Positions 1 to 8,838 are shown, numbered from the stretch's first letter. The stretch: DNA of 64,000 nt from Cytophagales bacterium (GCA_027317105.1 DAHVFH010000132.1:1-64000), one strand, 5' to 3'. Numbers and translations: made by a program. Notes: generated by a model from the letters alone, not told the origin.

Positions 1-25
1 GGACACAGACACCAACTATTAAAAT

Positions 26-217
26 ATGAAATACAAACATTTGATTTTGATTCTACTCCTAATTTCATGTGGGACAAAAAGGGACGAGAAAGGAGATTTA
101 GAAAAATCCAAATCTGTTCCAGTTGAACAAGTAAAAAACGACCAGGTTGACAACACCCAAATTGAAAATCGGAGCTTCATTATCAAAACAGCCAATTATA
201 AATTTCAGTTGGGGTGA
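26..217 (+). CDS. Small lipoprotein, possibly the 5' part of a frameshifted gene
   Basis: The 63-residue product starts with a short charged N-terminus, a leucine/isoleucine-rich stretch and the lipobox-like LLISC, so it reads as an exported lipoprotein with Cys at about residue 15. The rest is charged and matches no family I recognise. A second open stretch in another frame begins at ATG 237 and runs to a stop at 329 (30 residues, beginning MEKNYLHNN), with protein-like composition. The two may be halves of one gene of about 100 residues split by a frameshift near 217-237. The function is unknown. Confidence 0.5.
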   Translation: MKYKHLILILLLISCGTKRDEKGDLEKSKSVPVEQVKNDQVDNTQIENRSFIIKTANYKFQLG

Positions 218-236
218 AAGATAGAAAGTGTCAGGT

Positions 237-329
237 ATGGAAAAGAATTATCTGCACAATAACCCTTGTCTTGGAGAATTAGACTTCAAAAATTCTTCAG
301 AATTGGTATGTACGTTTACATCAAAATAA
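237..329 (+). pseudogene. Possible 3' continuation of the frameshifted small lipoprotein
   Basis: This is a 30-residue open stretch from ATG 237 to TAA 327-329, in a different frame from the lipoprotein ORF ending at 217. Its composition is unlike random AT-rich intergenic sequence. It may be the tail of that gene after a one- or two-base indel, or an independent tiny ORF. No family is recognised, so this is inference from position and composition only. Confidence 0.25.
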
Positions 330-347
330 CATAAAACTCACAAAAAA

Positions 348-1052
348 ATGAAAAAGACACCTATTTTATTAATCGGAATGGCAATGATTTTTATATTCTC
401 TTGTCAACAGAAAAAATCAGATTCTACTCAATCAGAATTGAGCAGTATAGACAGTGAAGCAAAGACAGATCCCAATGAAACGGTATTTGGTAATTTAGAT
501 GTTATCCTATCGCCCTTTGAGGACATGACAGAATTTGCTTTGGAAAAAAACAGAAATGGGATTCTAGAATCAATGAGTAAAATTGAAGATGCTGCTTCAA
601 AAGGTTTTTTTGAACAAAATCTTACAGCCGAAAGCGTAAAATTACTGAATCCAAAAATTGAGATACTCAAAGAATTGATCAGTAAGAATAACTATAGTCA
701 AATTGCACTCGTGTCAGCAGAGATTTTCGATTTCAACATAAGCAATTTTGCGGATGGAAATAAAATTGAGAGTCAAATCAAAATTGAACATTTGGATTAT
801 ATGGGATTTAAAGTAAGCGCGCTTTTAAATCAAGATAAAATTGATTGGGGGAAGGTAAAGCAAACGGTTGAAGACACTAAAGGAATATGGCTTACCTTAA
901 GTCCAAAAGTTAAAGATGGTAATTTGAAAGGTACTTTTGATTATCTTTTTGAAGGTCTCCTTCTTAGTGCCGAAAATAAAGAAGCTAAAATTTGTGGAAT
1001 TTTGGCCAATATGGATTTGACCCTAGTTGATGTTTTAGAAAAAAGTATGTAA
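348..1052 (+). CDS. Uncharacterised lipoprotein
   Basis: The 234-residue protein has a clear lipoprotein signal: MKK, a hydrophobic segment, and a lipobox ending FSC at about residue 19. The mature part is polar and helical-looking with no cofactor or catalytic motif I can name. It follows another small lipoprotein by about 130 bp on the same strand. A strong hairpin at 1081-1107 lies just downstream. It is probably anchored in the periplasm or outer membrane, and its function is unknown. Confidence 0.75.
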   Translation: MKKTPILLIGMAMIFIFSCQQKKSDSTQSELSSIDSEAKTDPNETVFGNLDVILSPFEDMTEFALEKNRNGILESMSKIEDAASKGFFEQNLTAESVKLLNPKIEILKELISKNNYSQIALVSAEIFDFNISNFADGNKIESQIKIEHLDYMGFKVSALLNQDKIDWGKVKQTVEDTKGIWLTLSPKVKDGNLKGTFDYLFEGLLLSAENKEAKICGILANMDLTLVDVLEKSM

Positions 1053-1080
1053 CAAAATAATACGGAAGCGTAAAGGTGTA

Positions 1081-1107
1081 TGGCTGAGTGAGCTACTCAC
1101 TCAGCCA
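1081..1107. repeat. Perfect 12-bp inverted repeat with 3-nt loop
   Basis: TGGCTGAGTGAG, then CTA, then CTCACTCAGCCA: the arms (1081-1092 and 1096-1107) are exactly complementary. It sits 29 bp after the lipoprotein stop and 48 bp before the next start on the same strand. The following bases (CTATATCGG) are not T-rich, so it is not a canonical intrinsic terminator. It could be a terminator of a less usual kind, an mRNA-stabilising hairpin or a protein-binding site. Confidence 0.7.
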
Positions 1108-1154
1108 CTATATCGGTTAAAGATATTATCACAAATTTTAAATATAAGTGCCTT

Positions 1155-1922
1155 ATGGATACGAAATTAGTAAATCGAGTGGCAAGTTTAGGGTTATTGT
1201 TTTGGGTTGTCAAAATAGTTTCAACAACCGTAGGTGAAACTGCCGCTGATTATGTTTCAACAAACCTGAACTTTGGATTAACAAAGACTACAATTCTAAT
1301 GGGTGTAGTTACCATTCTTGTTGCCATTTTGAATTTTAGGCAAAAAAAATATTTCCCCCCTACCTATTGGGCCTTAATCGTGATGATGAGTATTGAAGGA
1401 ACTTTGATAACGGATATTTTAGTGGAAAACATAAGTGTTTCTTTACTGACTTTAGATATAATTTTCTCTATCTCAATGGGTCTTTTATTTTATTTTTGGA
1501 ATAGGAAAGAACACACATTATCTATCCATGCAATAAATAATGATAGCAGAGAAAAGTTTTATTGGGTAATTGTTTTAACAACATTCGCGTTAGGCACAGG
1601 AGTTGGAGATACCGTATCGGAGTATTTAAAAGTGGGTTATTTGTATTCATTAATTATTTTCGGTTCGATTTTTATTCTAGCTGGAGCTTTATATTTTTCT
1701 AAAGTAATAAATGATGTTTTAGCATTTTGGATAGCATTTATTGTAACGAGACCAATTGGGGCTTCGTTAGGGGATTTATTTATTCAAGCTCCAAATGATG
1801 GTGGATTAGGAATTTCAGTGGCGACAATAAATATTATTTTTTTCACTGTAATAATAGCTTCTGTATTTTATTTAACAATAAGGTTACCAAAAAATACTAC
1901 AGACAAACTCGAGTTGCCTTGA
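1155..1922 (+). CDS. COG4705-type integral membrane protein
   Basis: The 255-residue protein is almost entirely hydrophobic, with about eight predicted membrane segments. It shows an internally repeated motif: a G-[ED]-T/S acidic group within a helix, as KIVSTTVGETAAD near residue 21, GTGVGDTVSEY near 147 and TRPIGASLGD near 197. This repeat is characteristic of the uncharacterised COG4705 membrane-protein family. Transport activity is a guess based on the acidic residues buried in helices. The start is ATG at 1155. The gene is preceded by the hairpin at 1081-1107, which suggests its own transcription unit. Confidence 0.75.
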   Translation: MDTKLVNRVASLGLLFWVVKIVSTTVGETAADYVSTNLNFGLTKTTILMGVVTILVAILNFRQKKYFPPTYWALIVMMSIEGTLITDILVENISVSLLTLDIIFSISMGLLFYFWNRKEHTLSIHAINNDSREKFYWVIVLTTFALGTGVGDTVSEYLKVGYLYSLIIFGSIFILAGALYFSKVINDVLAFWIAFIVTRPIGASLGDLFIQAPNDGGLGISVATINIIFFTVIIASVFYLTIRLPKNTTDKLELP

Positions 1923-1926
1923 CCGC

Positions 1927-2103
1927 CTAGTTGGCGCGTGTTTGTACCTCTACTACTGTTACTTCTCCGCTGTCACCCGCCACGGGGTCTCTGTGGAGAA
2001 AAAGATCGGTAGAATACAAGGGTTGCAAAAGCGCGCTAACAAGGGCTTCGTAGTCGGAGTTTAAATTTGGTGATTCTCTATTTAGCTCAACTGGTCTGCT
2101 CAT
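1927..2103 (-). CDS. Small hypothetical protein overlapping the end of the serine dehydratase gene
   Basis: A 58-residue ORF (begins MSRPVELNRES, ends VQTRAN) starts at ATG 2103-2101 inside the last codons of the serine dehydratase gene, whose stop is at 2087-2089. The 17-base overlap would allow translational coupling. The composition is protein-like (LHRDPVAGDSGEVTVVEV), but I recognise no family. It may be a genuine small protein or a chance open frame; conservation of the overlap in relatives would decide. Confidence 0.4.
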   Translation of the reverse strand: MSRPVELNRESPNLNSDYEALVSALLQPLYSTDLFLHRDPVAGDSGEVTVVEVQTRAN

Positions 2104-2992
2104 CGGGTAGTACTTCGATATCGCGAATTAGCACGCGCTTGGCTATGGCTTGTCCGGTTTTTGTAGCGGCCAACCCACCAAGCGCTGTTTCTTTGTATCT
2201 GGTTTCCATGCTCGCCCCAATTTCACCCATGGCTTCAATGACTTCGTCAACCGGAATCACACTGCTCACATCGGCCAGCGCAATTTGAGCGGAGCTATTG
2301 GCAATGGCAGCGGCACTGGCATTGCGCACCACGCACGGAATTTCAACTAATCCTGCTACAGGATCACACACTAATCCAAGCATACACTGAATGGTGATCG
2401 CTACCGCATTGAACACTTGATCAATAGTTCCATCCAGACAATAGACGATAGCCCCTGCACCCATAGCTGCGGCTGTTCCCGTCTCTGCCTGGCATCCACC
2501 TACCGCTCCTGCAATAGACGCTTTTTGTTCGATGATGATGGCAATACCAGCCGCTACCATCATTGCTTCCAGGATTTTTTTATCATCTGTGTGATGAATC
2601 TCTTGCAGGGTGTACAACACACCGGGCATAATTCCGCTTGCGCCAGCAGTAGGTGCGGCCACTACACGGCCCATGCACGAGTTCACTTCCTTTGCAGCCA
2701 GTGCACGTGAAATCAATCGTTGAAATTCAATAGAAAGGACGGGCGTTGGGTATCGGTAAACTTTCTTTGCGCCATTGTTGATCATGCCAGATCGAGAGGT
2801 CATATCTTCTTCCAGTCCACTGTGCACGGCTTCTTTCATCACCTTCCAGGCATGTTTCAATCCTTCAATCACTTCCGCTTCTTGGCGGCCCTTCTGTTCA
2901 TACTCGTATTCCAACACTGCTTTGCTTAAGGAAAAATTGTTTTTGAGACAATAATTTTTCCAGCCTTCGAAAGAGTCAAATAAGTAGGCCAT
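2087..2992 (-). CDS. sdaAA: L-serine dehydratase, iron-sulfur type, alpha subunit
   Basis: The product catalyses deamination of L-serine to pyruvate and ammonia. The 301-residue protein matches the alpha domain: TSRSGMINNGAKK near residue 66, CMGRVVAAPTAGASGIMPG, GGCQAETGTA, and CMLGLVCDPVAGLVEIPC, whose cysteines are typical ligands of the 4Fe-4S cluster. It contains only the alpha domain. No beta-subunit gene is adjacent, so the partner must be elsewhere or the enzyme differs. It lies alone on the minus strand, followed by an overlapping small ORF. Confidence 0.92.
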   Translation of the reverse strand: MAYLFDSFEGWKNYCLKNNFSLSKAVLEYEYEQKGRQEAEVIEGLKHAWKVMKEAVHSGLEEDMTSRSGMINNGAKKVYRYPTPVLSIEFQRLISRALAAKEVNSCMGRVVAAPTAGASGIMPGVLYTLQEIHHTDDKKILEAMMVAAGIAIIIEQKASIAGAVGGCQAETGTAAAMGAGAIVYCLDGTIDQVFNAVAITIQCMLGLVCDPVAGLVEIPCVVRNASAAAIANSSAQIALADVSSVIPVDEVIEAMGEIGASMETRYKETALGGLAATKTGQAIAKRVLIRDIEVLPDEQTS

Positions 2993-3178
2993 AATTTTAA
3001 GGGATTAGTACCTGCAAGGTAGCAACACATTGGTAAACGATTTTGGCTTAATGGAAGTTTCCTTTTCTGCTTGTCAAAAATCGGATCTGTATCCTCTTGG
3101 GGTTCAATTCAAATTGTCGCAACTGTTAATCACAACAGATGCCTGAGTCGCTATTTTGGCTGTTTTCAACTCCTTTGA

Positions 3179-3258
3179 TTTCTCTGTGATCCCTGAGTTC
3201 TCAGAGGTTTTGAATTTTTCCCACGGAGAACAGTAAAATCGCAGAGGGAACAGAGAAA
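3179..3258. repeat. Imperfect fold-back intergenic repeat
   Basis: The left arm near 3179-3194 (TTTCTCTGTgatCCCT) pairs with the right arm 3245-3258 (AGGGAACAGAGAAA), apart from a short bulge. Further partial pairing lies inside (TCTCAGAGG against CCACGGAGA). From memory, Bacteroidota genomes carry many intergenic fold-backs of this kind rich in CTCTGTG/CACAGAG. I could not search for other copies. The rest of the gene-free stretch 2993-3300 shows nothing else I can name. Confidence 0.45.
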
Positions 3259-3300
3259 TGAAAAAGGTTAGTTCGCGGCAATTTGAAAAACACCATCCTC

Positions 3301-3330
3301 TTGTGCAGACCATCCGCTTTCTTATTTTTG
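3301..3330 (+). promoter_or_regulatory. Bacteroidota-type promoter before the His/Cys exported protein
   Basis: TTG at 3301-3303, 19 bases, then TATTTTTG at 3323-3330 exactly match the Bacteroidota housekeeping consensus TTG-N19-TAnnTTTG. Only four bases (TATA) separate the -7 element from the CTG proposed as start at 3335. The same four-base spacing is seen between TATTTTTG (6370-6377) and the ATG of the receptor gene at 6382. Confidence 0.7.
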
Positions 3331-3334
3331 TATA

Positions 3335-3673
3335 CTGAAAACAAGGCTATTCCATACTATTTTCTCCATTTTTCTAATTGGCACGCTTGCGTTCGCCCAG
3401 GTAGCGGTCAATTTCTTTCACCAAAATCACGATGTTCATCAGCTAAAATCCATTACCAAACCCTTGAAAGATGGTGCGTCCGGAGTACAAAAGCATGGCG
3501 AGCATTGTAAAGTATGCGGAATAGATTTTTTTAATCACGCCTTTCTTCAACAGGCCATTTCGTTTTTAAAGCCTGAAATTTCCAAAGCGGTTGAGTCTTC
3601 ATTTCAGGGTGGTTTTGATCGAACAATTAATTCCTATTCGCAAAACAGGGCTCCTCCTGTTTCACATATCTAA
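3335..3673 (+). CDS. Short exported protein with His/Cys metal-binding motifs; apparent CTG start
   Basis: Reading from CTG 3335 gives 112 residues: K/R near the N-terminus, a hydrophobic segment ending TLAFA-Q (signal peptide, cleavage near residue 21), then H29xxH32xxH35, H54xxH57-C58xxC61 and H68. No in-frame ATG exists upstream before the stop at 3284. A shorter start at TTG 3464 would lose the signal peptide. The consensus promoter at 3301-3330 sits the usual distance upstream. The gene directly precedes two TonB receptors, and I infer a role in binding or handling a [15 protein letters not shown] with them. It is either a true CTG-initiated gene or one whose ATG mutated to CTG. Confidence 0.6.
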   Translation: MKTRLFHTIFSIFLIGTLAFAQVAVNFFHQNHDVHQLKSITKPLKDGASGVQKHGEHCKVCGIDFFNHAFLQQAISFLKPEISKAVESSFQGGFDRTINSYSQNRAPPVSHI

Positions 3674-3763
3674 AGCATAATGCTTATTTCAATTAAGGCA
3701 TAGCCATTGGCTGCCCGCATTGATTCATTTTTATTCTCTCCATTTTTTCTTAATCTATTTTAG

Positions 3764-6232
3764 ATGTCACGTATCTACAGTCGCGTTATATTTATTTCAC
3801 TGGTTTTTGTTTTCATTTCCAAGATCAACAGTAGCGCACAAACCACTAAGCAAATAGAAGGAATTGTAAAAGACCGCGAAACTAAAGAAGGTCTCCCCGG
3901 CAGCGTTATCAATCAGTTAAATTCAACACAAGGTTCTGTTACCGACAACTTCGGGAAATTCAAAATGCAGGTGGTGGAAAAAAGTAAACTGGTCTTTTCC
4001 TATGTCGGGTACACCAATGACACGCTTGAAATTGATGGCAAAAAAGAATATGAAATTTTATTAATCCCCAACCACAAACTTTTGGATGAAGTGGTGGTCA
4101 CAGGCGTTTCGAAAGCCATGCTCATGCGGCAAAATCCCGTGGCCGTGAGTATGGTGACTTCCCAAATGATTGATCGGGCTAACGAAAGCAATATCATTGA
4201 CGCCTTAGCTAAAAATACGCCAGGGCTGCGTACCTTGAAAACAGGGCCTAATATTTCAAAGCCTTTCATCCGGGGACTTGGATTCAATCGGATACTCACC
4301 CTTTACGATGGGGTGCGACAGGAAGGGCAGCAGTGGGGTGGTGAACATGGACTTGAGGTTGATGATTACAATATCGAACGTGCCGAAATTGTAAAAGGCC
4401 CCGCCAGTTTAGTGTATGGTTCAGATGCCTTGGCAGGGGTGGTCAGTTTGTTTCCTTATATCCCAAAGGAATCGGATGGCAAAATAAGCGGACGATTGCT
4501 TTCAGAATACCAAAGCAACAATGGCCTGATCGGAAATGGTTTTCGGATTTCTTCAGGTACTACCCACTGGCTTTGGATCGTACGCGGATCGTACCGCATG
4601 GCCAAAAACTATACGGATAAAGTGGATGGTCGCGTTTACAACACGGGCTTTCAGGAAAGGAACCTTTCTACCATGGTTGGCTATAAAAGTTCAAGCGGCT
4701 TCACGCATTTCAATCTTACATTATACGACAACCTCCAGGGAATTCCAGACGGAAGCCGTGATTCACTTACCCGAAAATTTACAAAACAAATTTATGAGGG
4801 CAATCAAGACGACATAAAAACCAGACCCATTGTTTCCAATGCTGAACTAAATTCGTACGCGCTCAGTCCGCTGCATCAACGTATCCAAAACTATCGTATT
4901 TATGCCAACAATCATTATCACGTGGGCATTGGCGATGTCAACTTTCTTTTAGCCTTTACGCAAAATATACGAAGGGAATACAATCATCCAACTGATCCTG
5001 ATCAGGCAGGCTTGTTCCTTCGGCTTAACACGTTGAATTATACGGTTAAGTATAACTCGCCCGAAGTGGCGCACATTCAAACTTCCGTTGGTGTAAACGG
5101 CATGGTTCAAAACAATAAGAATGAGAAGGCCACCGATTTCCCGATTCCGGATTATAACCTGACAGATCTCGGAGCTTTTGTCGTCAGCTCGTGGCACGGA
5201 GAAAATTGGACGGTGGTAGGCGGTGCGCGGTTCGACACCCGAAATTTTCAGTCCACTAATCTTTATGCGGGTACTGACCCAAAAACAGGATTTGCCAAAC
5301 AAGTTTGTTCCCCTGATACCAGTGGTGCTTCTTTACAGTTTCCGGCTACCCAGAAAGTTTTTCAGGGCTGGTCGTTAAGCCTTGGATCAACATATAAAAT
5401 AAACGACATCTTTAATTTGAAAGTTAATTTATCCAGAGGCTACCGCGCGCCCAGCATTGCAGAGCTTTCTTCCAACGGTTTGGATGTAGGCGCACACATT
5501 GTTTATATCGGCAACGATCATTTTGTTCCCGAGTTTAGCTGGCAAGAAGACATTGGGCTGTTTAGTGACTTCCCAGAGGTATCGGCTTCATTAAGCCTGT
5601 TCAACAAAAACATCGCCAATTATATATATCTCAATCAGGTTGTGGATGCGCAGGGTAAGCCCATGACCGATGCGCAGGGCAACAAGACCTTTCAATACCA
5701 ACAAGCTTCTGCTCAACTCTATGGGCTAGAGGCAACCTTTGCGTGGATACCGAAAAACATTAAAGGATTTACCTTCAATAATCAGTTAGCACTTTGTTAT
5801 GGCTTTAACCGTAATCCTATTTTTGATAATACCAAAACACAGGGCGAATATTTGCCATTCATTCCTCCTGCCCGATGGGTGAGCAACATCAACCAAGTGT
5901 TTACCTTTAAATCAAAATGGTTCTCTGCCATAAATTTTATGGCGGAGATGGATTTTAATGCTGCACAAAATCGATACCAGGCTTTGTACCAAACAGAAAC
6001 CAGAACCCCCCGTTACACCCTTTTTAATTTGTTGGCCGGCACTACGATTCGTCAATCGGATAAAACCAATTGGCAATTTCAATTTCAAGTGAACAACGCG
6101 TTGGACGCAGTTTATCAGTCAAACATGAGCCGATTAAAGTATTTTGAATACTATGTAGCATCGCCCAATGGCCGTTACGGCATTTACGGTATGGGCAGAA
6201 ATATTTGTGCTAAAATTATTTACACTTTCTGA
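3764..6232 (+). CDS. TonB-dependent outer-membrane receptor with carboxypeptidase-like N-terminal domain (paralogue 1)
   Basis: The 822-residue protein has a signal peptide (residues 1-26, ending SSAQ), a carboxypeptidase-regulatory-like beta domain (about 30-110, GIVKDRETKEGLPG to FSYVGYTNDTLEI), a plug domain (about 115-240, with IRGLGFNRILTLYDGVRQEGQQWG and VKGPASLVYGSDALAGVV), and a 22-strand barrel ending in aromatic-F as expected for BAM. The plug resembles ZnuD/OprC-like metal receptors more than sugar-importing SusC proteins, but the ligand cannot be proven by eye. It is followed 149 bp later by a close paralogue and preceded by the small His/Cys exported protein. Confidence 0.9.
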   Translation: MSRIYSRVIFISLVFVFISKINSSAQTTKQIEGIVKDRETKEGLPGSVINQLNSTQGSVTDNFGKFKMQVVEKSKLVFSYVGYTNDTLEIDGKKEYEILLIPNHKLLDEVVVTGVSKAMLMRQNPVAVSMVTSQMIDRANESNIIDALAKNTPGLRTLKTGPNISKPFIRGLGFNRILTLYDGVRQEGQQWGGEHGLEVDDYNIERAEIVKGPASLVYGSDALAGVVSLFPYIPKESDGKISGRLLSEYQSNNGLIGNGFRISSGTTHWLWIVRGSYRMAKNYTDKVDGRVYNTGFQERNLSTMVGYKSSSGFTHFNLTLYDNLQGIPDGSRDSLTRKFTKQIYEGNQDDIKTRPIVSNAELNSYALSPLHQRIQNYRIYANNHYHVGIGDVNFLLAFTQNIRREYNHPTDPDQAGLFLRLNTLNYTVKYNSPEVAHIQTSVGVNGMVQNNKNEKATDFPIPDYNLTDLGAFVVSSWHGENWTVVGGARFDTRNFQSTNLYAGTDPKTGFAKQVCSPDTSGASLQFPATQKVFQGWSLSLGSTYKINDIFNLKVNLSRGYRAPSIAELSSNGLDVGAHIVYIGNDHFVPEFSWQEDIGLFSDFPEVSASLSLFNKNIANYIYLNQVVDAQGKPMTDAQGNKTFQYQQASAQLYGLEATFAWIPKNIKGFTFNNQLALCYGFNRNPIFDNTKTQGEYLPFIPPARWVSNINQVFTFKSKWFSAINFMAEMDFNAAQNRYQALYQTETRTPRYTLFNLLAGTTIRQSDKTNWQFQFQVNNALDAVYQSNMSRLKYFEYYVASPNGRYGIYGMGRNICAKIIYTF

Positions 6233-6369
6233 ATTGAAGGTTGGTTAAACTGAACCGCATCGAATAGTCCAATCAATTCGTCTCCATACGAAACACGGGC
6301 TTCAACGCTGTGCAATTAGTGTATTAAAGCTACTTCTGCTTATTTATTTTTTAGGTTAGTCTAAATTAT

Positions 6370-6377
6370 TATTTTTG
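6370..6377 (+). promoter_or_regulatory. -7 promoter element of the second receptor gene
   Basis: TATTTTTG matches TAnnTTTG and lies four bases upstream of the ATG at 6382. The expected -33 position holds only TTT/TTA rather than TTG. The transcript would have almost no leader. Its own promoter implies the second receptor can be expressed independently of the first. Confidence 0.55.
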
Positions 6378-6381
6378 TAGT

Positions 6382-8838
6382 ATGAAATTGTTTTTTAAGT
6401 TTATAATACAGTTTTCCTGGATCGGATCAACCTTCGCTCAACCCACTTGGGTGGTCAATGGAATTGTAAAAGATAGAAACACCCTTCAGCCGATACCGTA
6501 TTGCCATGTGGTTCATGGGCGAGAGGGCACTGGAACGAGCACAGGCAATGACGGGACATTTAACCTAGAAATAAGAAAAGACTCAACTTTCTTAATCTTC
6601 TCCTACATGGGGTATCAGTCGGATACGGTTTTTGTTTCAAAAACAAATCTGTATTACGAAATCCTTTTAACCCCTAAAACAGAATTACTAAATGAACTGG
6701 TGGTTACTGGTGTGAGCAAGGCTACCCTAATCAGGCAAAATCCATTGGCGATTGCCTCGATTTCTGCCCAAACGATTGAACGTTCCAATGAAAATAATAT
6801 CATTGATGTACTGGTAAAAAATACGCCCGGCTTTAGCGCAGTGAAGACAGGCCCTAATATTTCCAAGCCTTACATTCGTGGACTGGGTTACAATCGGGTG
6901 TTGACCTTATACGATGGCGTGCGACAAGAAGGTCAACAATGGGGTGACGAACACGGCATGGAGGTGGACAGCTATAATATTGACAAGGCCGAAGTGGTGA
7001 AAGGACCTGCGAGTTTGGTTTACGGCTCAGACGCAATGGCAGGGGTCGTTAGCCTATTCCCTTTTGTGCCAAAAGAAAACGATGGAAGAGTCAGGGGTAG
7101 ATGGCTATCAGAGTATCAAAGCAACAACGGATTGATCGGAAATGGATTCCGTCTTTCGTCTGGTAGCACCCACTGGATTTGGGCGTTACGAGGATCCCTT
7201 CGGGTGGCAAGGAATTACCAGAATGAGGTGGATGGCCGAGTGTACAATACCAGCTTCCAGGAAAAAAATGCCTCTGCTTTGATTGGCTATAAAAATGAAA
7301 AAGGGTTTTCAAATTTCAACCTCACCTTATACGACAATCTTCAAGGCATACCTGATGGCAGCAGGGATTCATTGACACGGAAATTCACCAAGCAAATTAA
7401 TGAGGCCAGCCAAGACAATGTGAAAAATAGGCCGATCGTTTCCCTGGATGAGCTGAATTCCTACACACTAAGTCCACTCCATCAGCGCATCCAACATTAT
7501 CGTGCTTACCTCACCAACCATTATAGTTTGGGCACAGGCGATTTGTATACTTTGCTTGCGATTTCGCAAAACATCCGCAGAGAATACAATCATCCTACGG
7601 ATCCAGAGCAAGCCGGAATGTTTGTCCGACTGAACACGATTAATTATAGTGTGCGGTACAACTTGCCGGTGCTTTCAAAATTGGAAACATCCTTTGGTAT
7701 CAATGGTATGTTGCAAAACAACAAAGTGAAAGATGCTACCGACTTCCCAATTCCTGATTATAACCTTTTTGATGGTGGTGCATTCATCACCTCACAATGG
7801 AAAGCGGAACGATGGACGATCAGTGGGGGAGTGCGCATCGACCAGCGAATCATTACTGGGCCGGATTTTTTTGTGGGCACCAATCCTAACACAGGTTTTC
7901 CAAAACAGATTTTCGCACCGGACACCACGAGCGCTACGCTTCAGTTTAGAAAACTCTCTCAAAATTTTCGAGGTGTATCGGCCAGCCTTGGGGTTACCTA
8001 TCAGATTGACGATCACCTAAGCTTGAAAATAAATTTAGCGCGTGGCTACCGGGCACCGAGCATTGCTGAGATTGCCTCCAATGGGTTGGATCCCGGTGCA
8101 CATATAATCTATCTCGGCAACCGGAATTTTGTCCCTGAGTTTAACTGGCAGGAAGACATTGGTATTTTTGCAAACTTTTCAACGATTACCACTTCTGCTA
8201 GTTTATTTAATAATTCTATCCAGCACTACATCTATTTGAATCAGGTGGTTGATGACCAAGGTCGACCACTTCGTGACGCGCAAGGCAACAAAACTTTTCA
8301 ATACCGACAGGCCGCTGCCCAACTTTATGGATTTGAAACAACATTCTCATGGCATCCTCACAGTGTGAAAGGCTTTGCGTTCAACAACCAATTGGCCGTC
8401 TGCTACGGTTTCAACCGCAATCCCTTGTACGAAAGCAAAAAAATACAAGGTGAGTACCTGCCCTTTATTCCTCCTCCTCGCCTGATCAGTGGCATTAACC
8501 AAGAGATCAATCTAAAATCAGTCGGATTATCGTCAATTAATTTCAAGGCCGAAATGGTTTTCAATGCAGAACAAAATCGGTTTCTTGATTTGTACAATAC
8601 AGAGACGCGCACGCCAGGGTACACGCTTTTAAATCTGGGCGTGGCCGCTACCGTTCGTCAATCGCAAAAAACAACCTGGCAATTCCAGCTTCAAGTAAAT
8701 AACGTGTTGGATGCGGCTTATCAATCGAACATGAGTCGCTTGAAATATTTTGAATACTACGTGCAATCTCCCAATGGTCGATCGGGTATTTACAGTATGG
8801 GCAGGAACGTATGTGCGAAAATTATTTATTTATTTTGA
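6382..8838 (+). CDS. TonB-dependent outer-membrane receptor, tandem paralogue 2
   Basis: The 818-residue protein has the same architecture as the preceding gene: signal peptide ending STFAQ, carboxypeptidase-like domain (about 27-110), plug (with RGLGYNRVLTLYDGVRQEGQ and GPASLVYGSDAMAGVV), and barrel ending in F. Plug and barrel are very similar to the first receptor over their whole length, including NHPTDP, the SPLHQRIQ segment and the SNMSRLKYFEYYV block near the C-terminus. The N-terminal extension has diverged much more. This is a tandem duplication with a changed periplasmic signalling or anchoring domain. The substrate is inferred to be a metal or metal complex. Confidence 0.9.
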   Translation: MKLFFKFIIQFSWIGSTFAQPTWVVNGIVKDRNTLQPIPYCHVVHGREGTGTSTGNDGTFNLEIRKDSTFLIFSYMGYQSDTVFVSKTNLYYEILLTPKTELLNELVVTGVSKATLIRQNPLAIASISAQTIERSNENNIIDVLVKNTPGFSAVKTGPNISKPYIRGLGYNRVLTLYDGVRQEGQQWGDEHGMEVDSYNIDKAEVVKGPASLVYGSDAMAGVVSLFPFVPKENDGRVRGRWLSEYQSNNGLIGNGFRLSSGSTHWIWALRGSLRVARNYQNEVDGRVYNTSFQEKNASALIGYKNEKGFSNFNLTLYDNLQGIPDGSRDSLTRKFTKQINEASQDNVKNRPIVSLDELNSYTLSPLHQRIQHYRAYLTNHYSLGTGDLYTLLAISQNIRREYNHPTDPEQAGMFVRLNTINYSVRYNLPVLSKLETSFGINGMLQNNKVKDATDFPIPDYNLFDGGAFITSQWKAERWTISGGVRIDQRIITGPDFFVGTNPNTGFPKQIFAPDTTSATLQFRKLSQNFRGVSASLGVTYQIDDHLSLKINLARGYRAPSIAEIASNGLDPGAHIIYLGNRNFVPEFNWQEDIGIFANFSTITTSASLFNNSIQHYIYLNQVVDDQGRPLRDAQGNKTFQYRQAAAQLYGFETTFSWHPHSVKGFAFNNQLAVCYGFNRNPLYESKKIQGEYLPFIPPPRLISGINQEINLKSVGLSSINFKAEMVFNAEQNRFLDLYNTETRTPGYTLLNLGVAATVRQSQKTTWQFQLQVNNVLDAAYQSNMSRLKYFEYYVQSPNGRSGIYSMGRNVCAKIIYLF

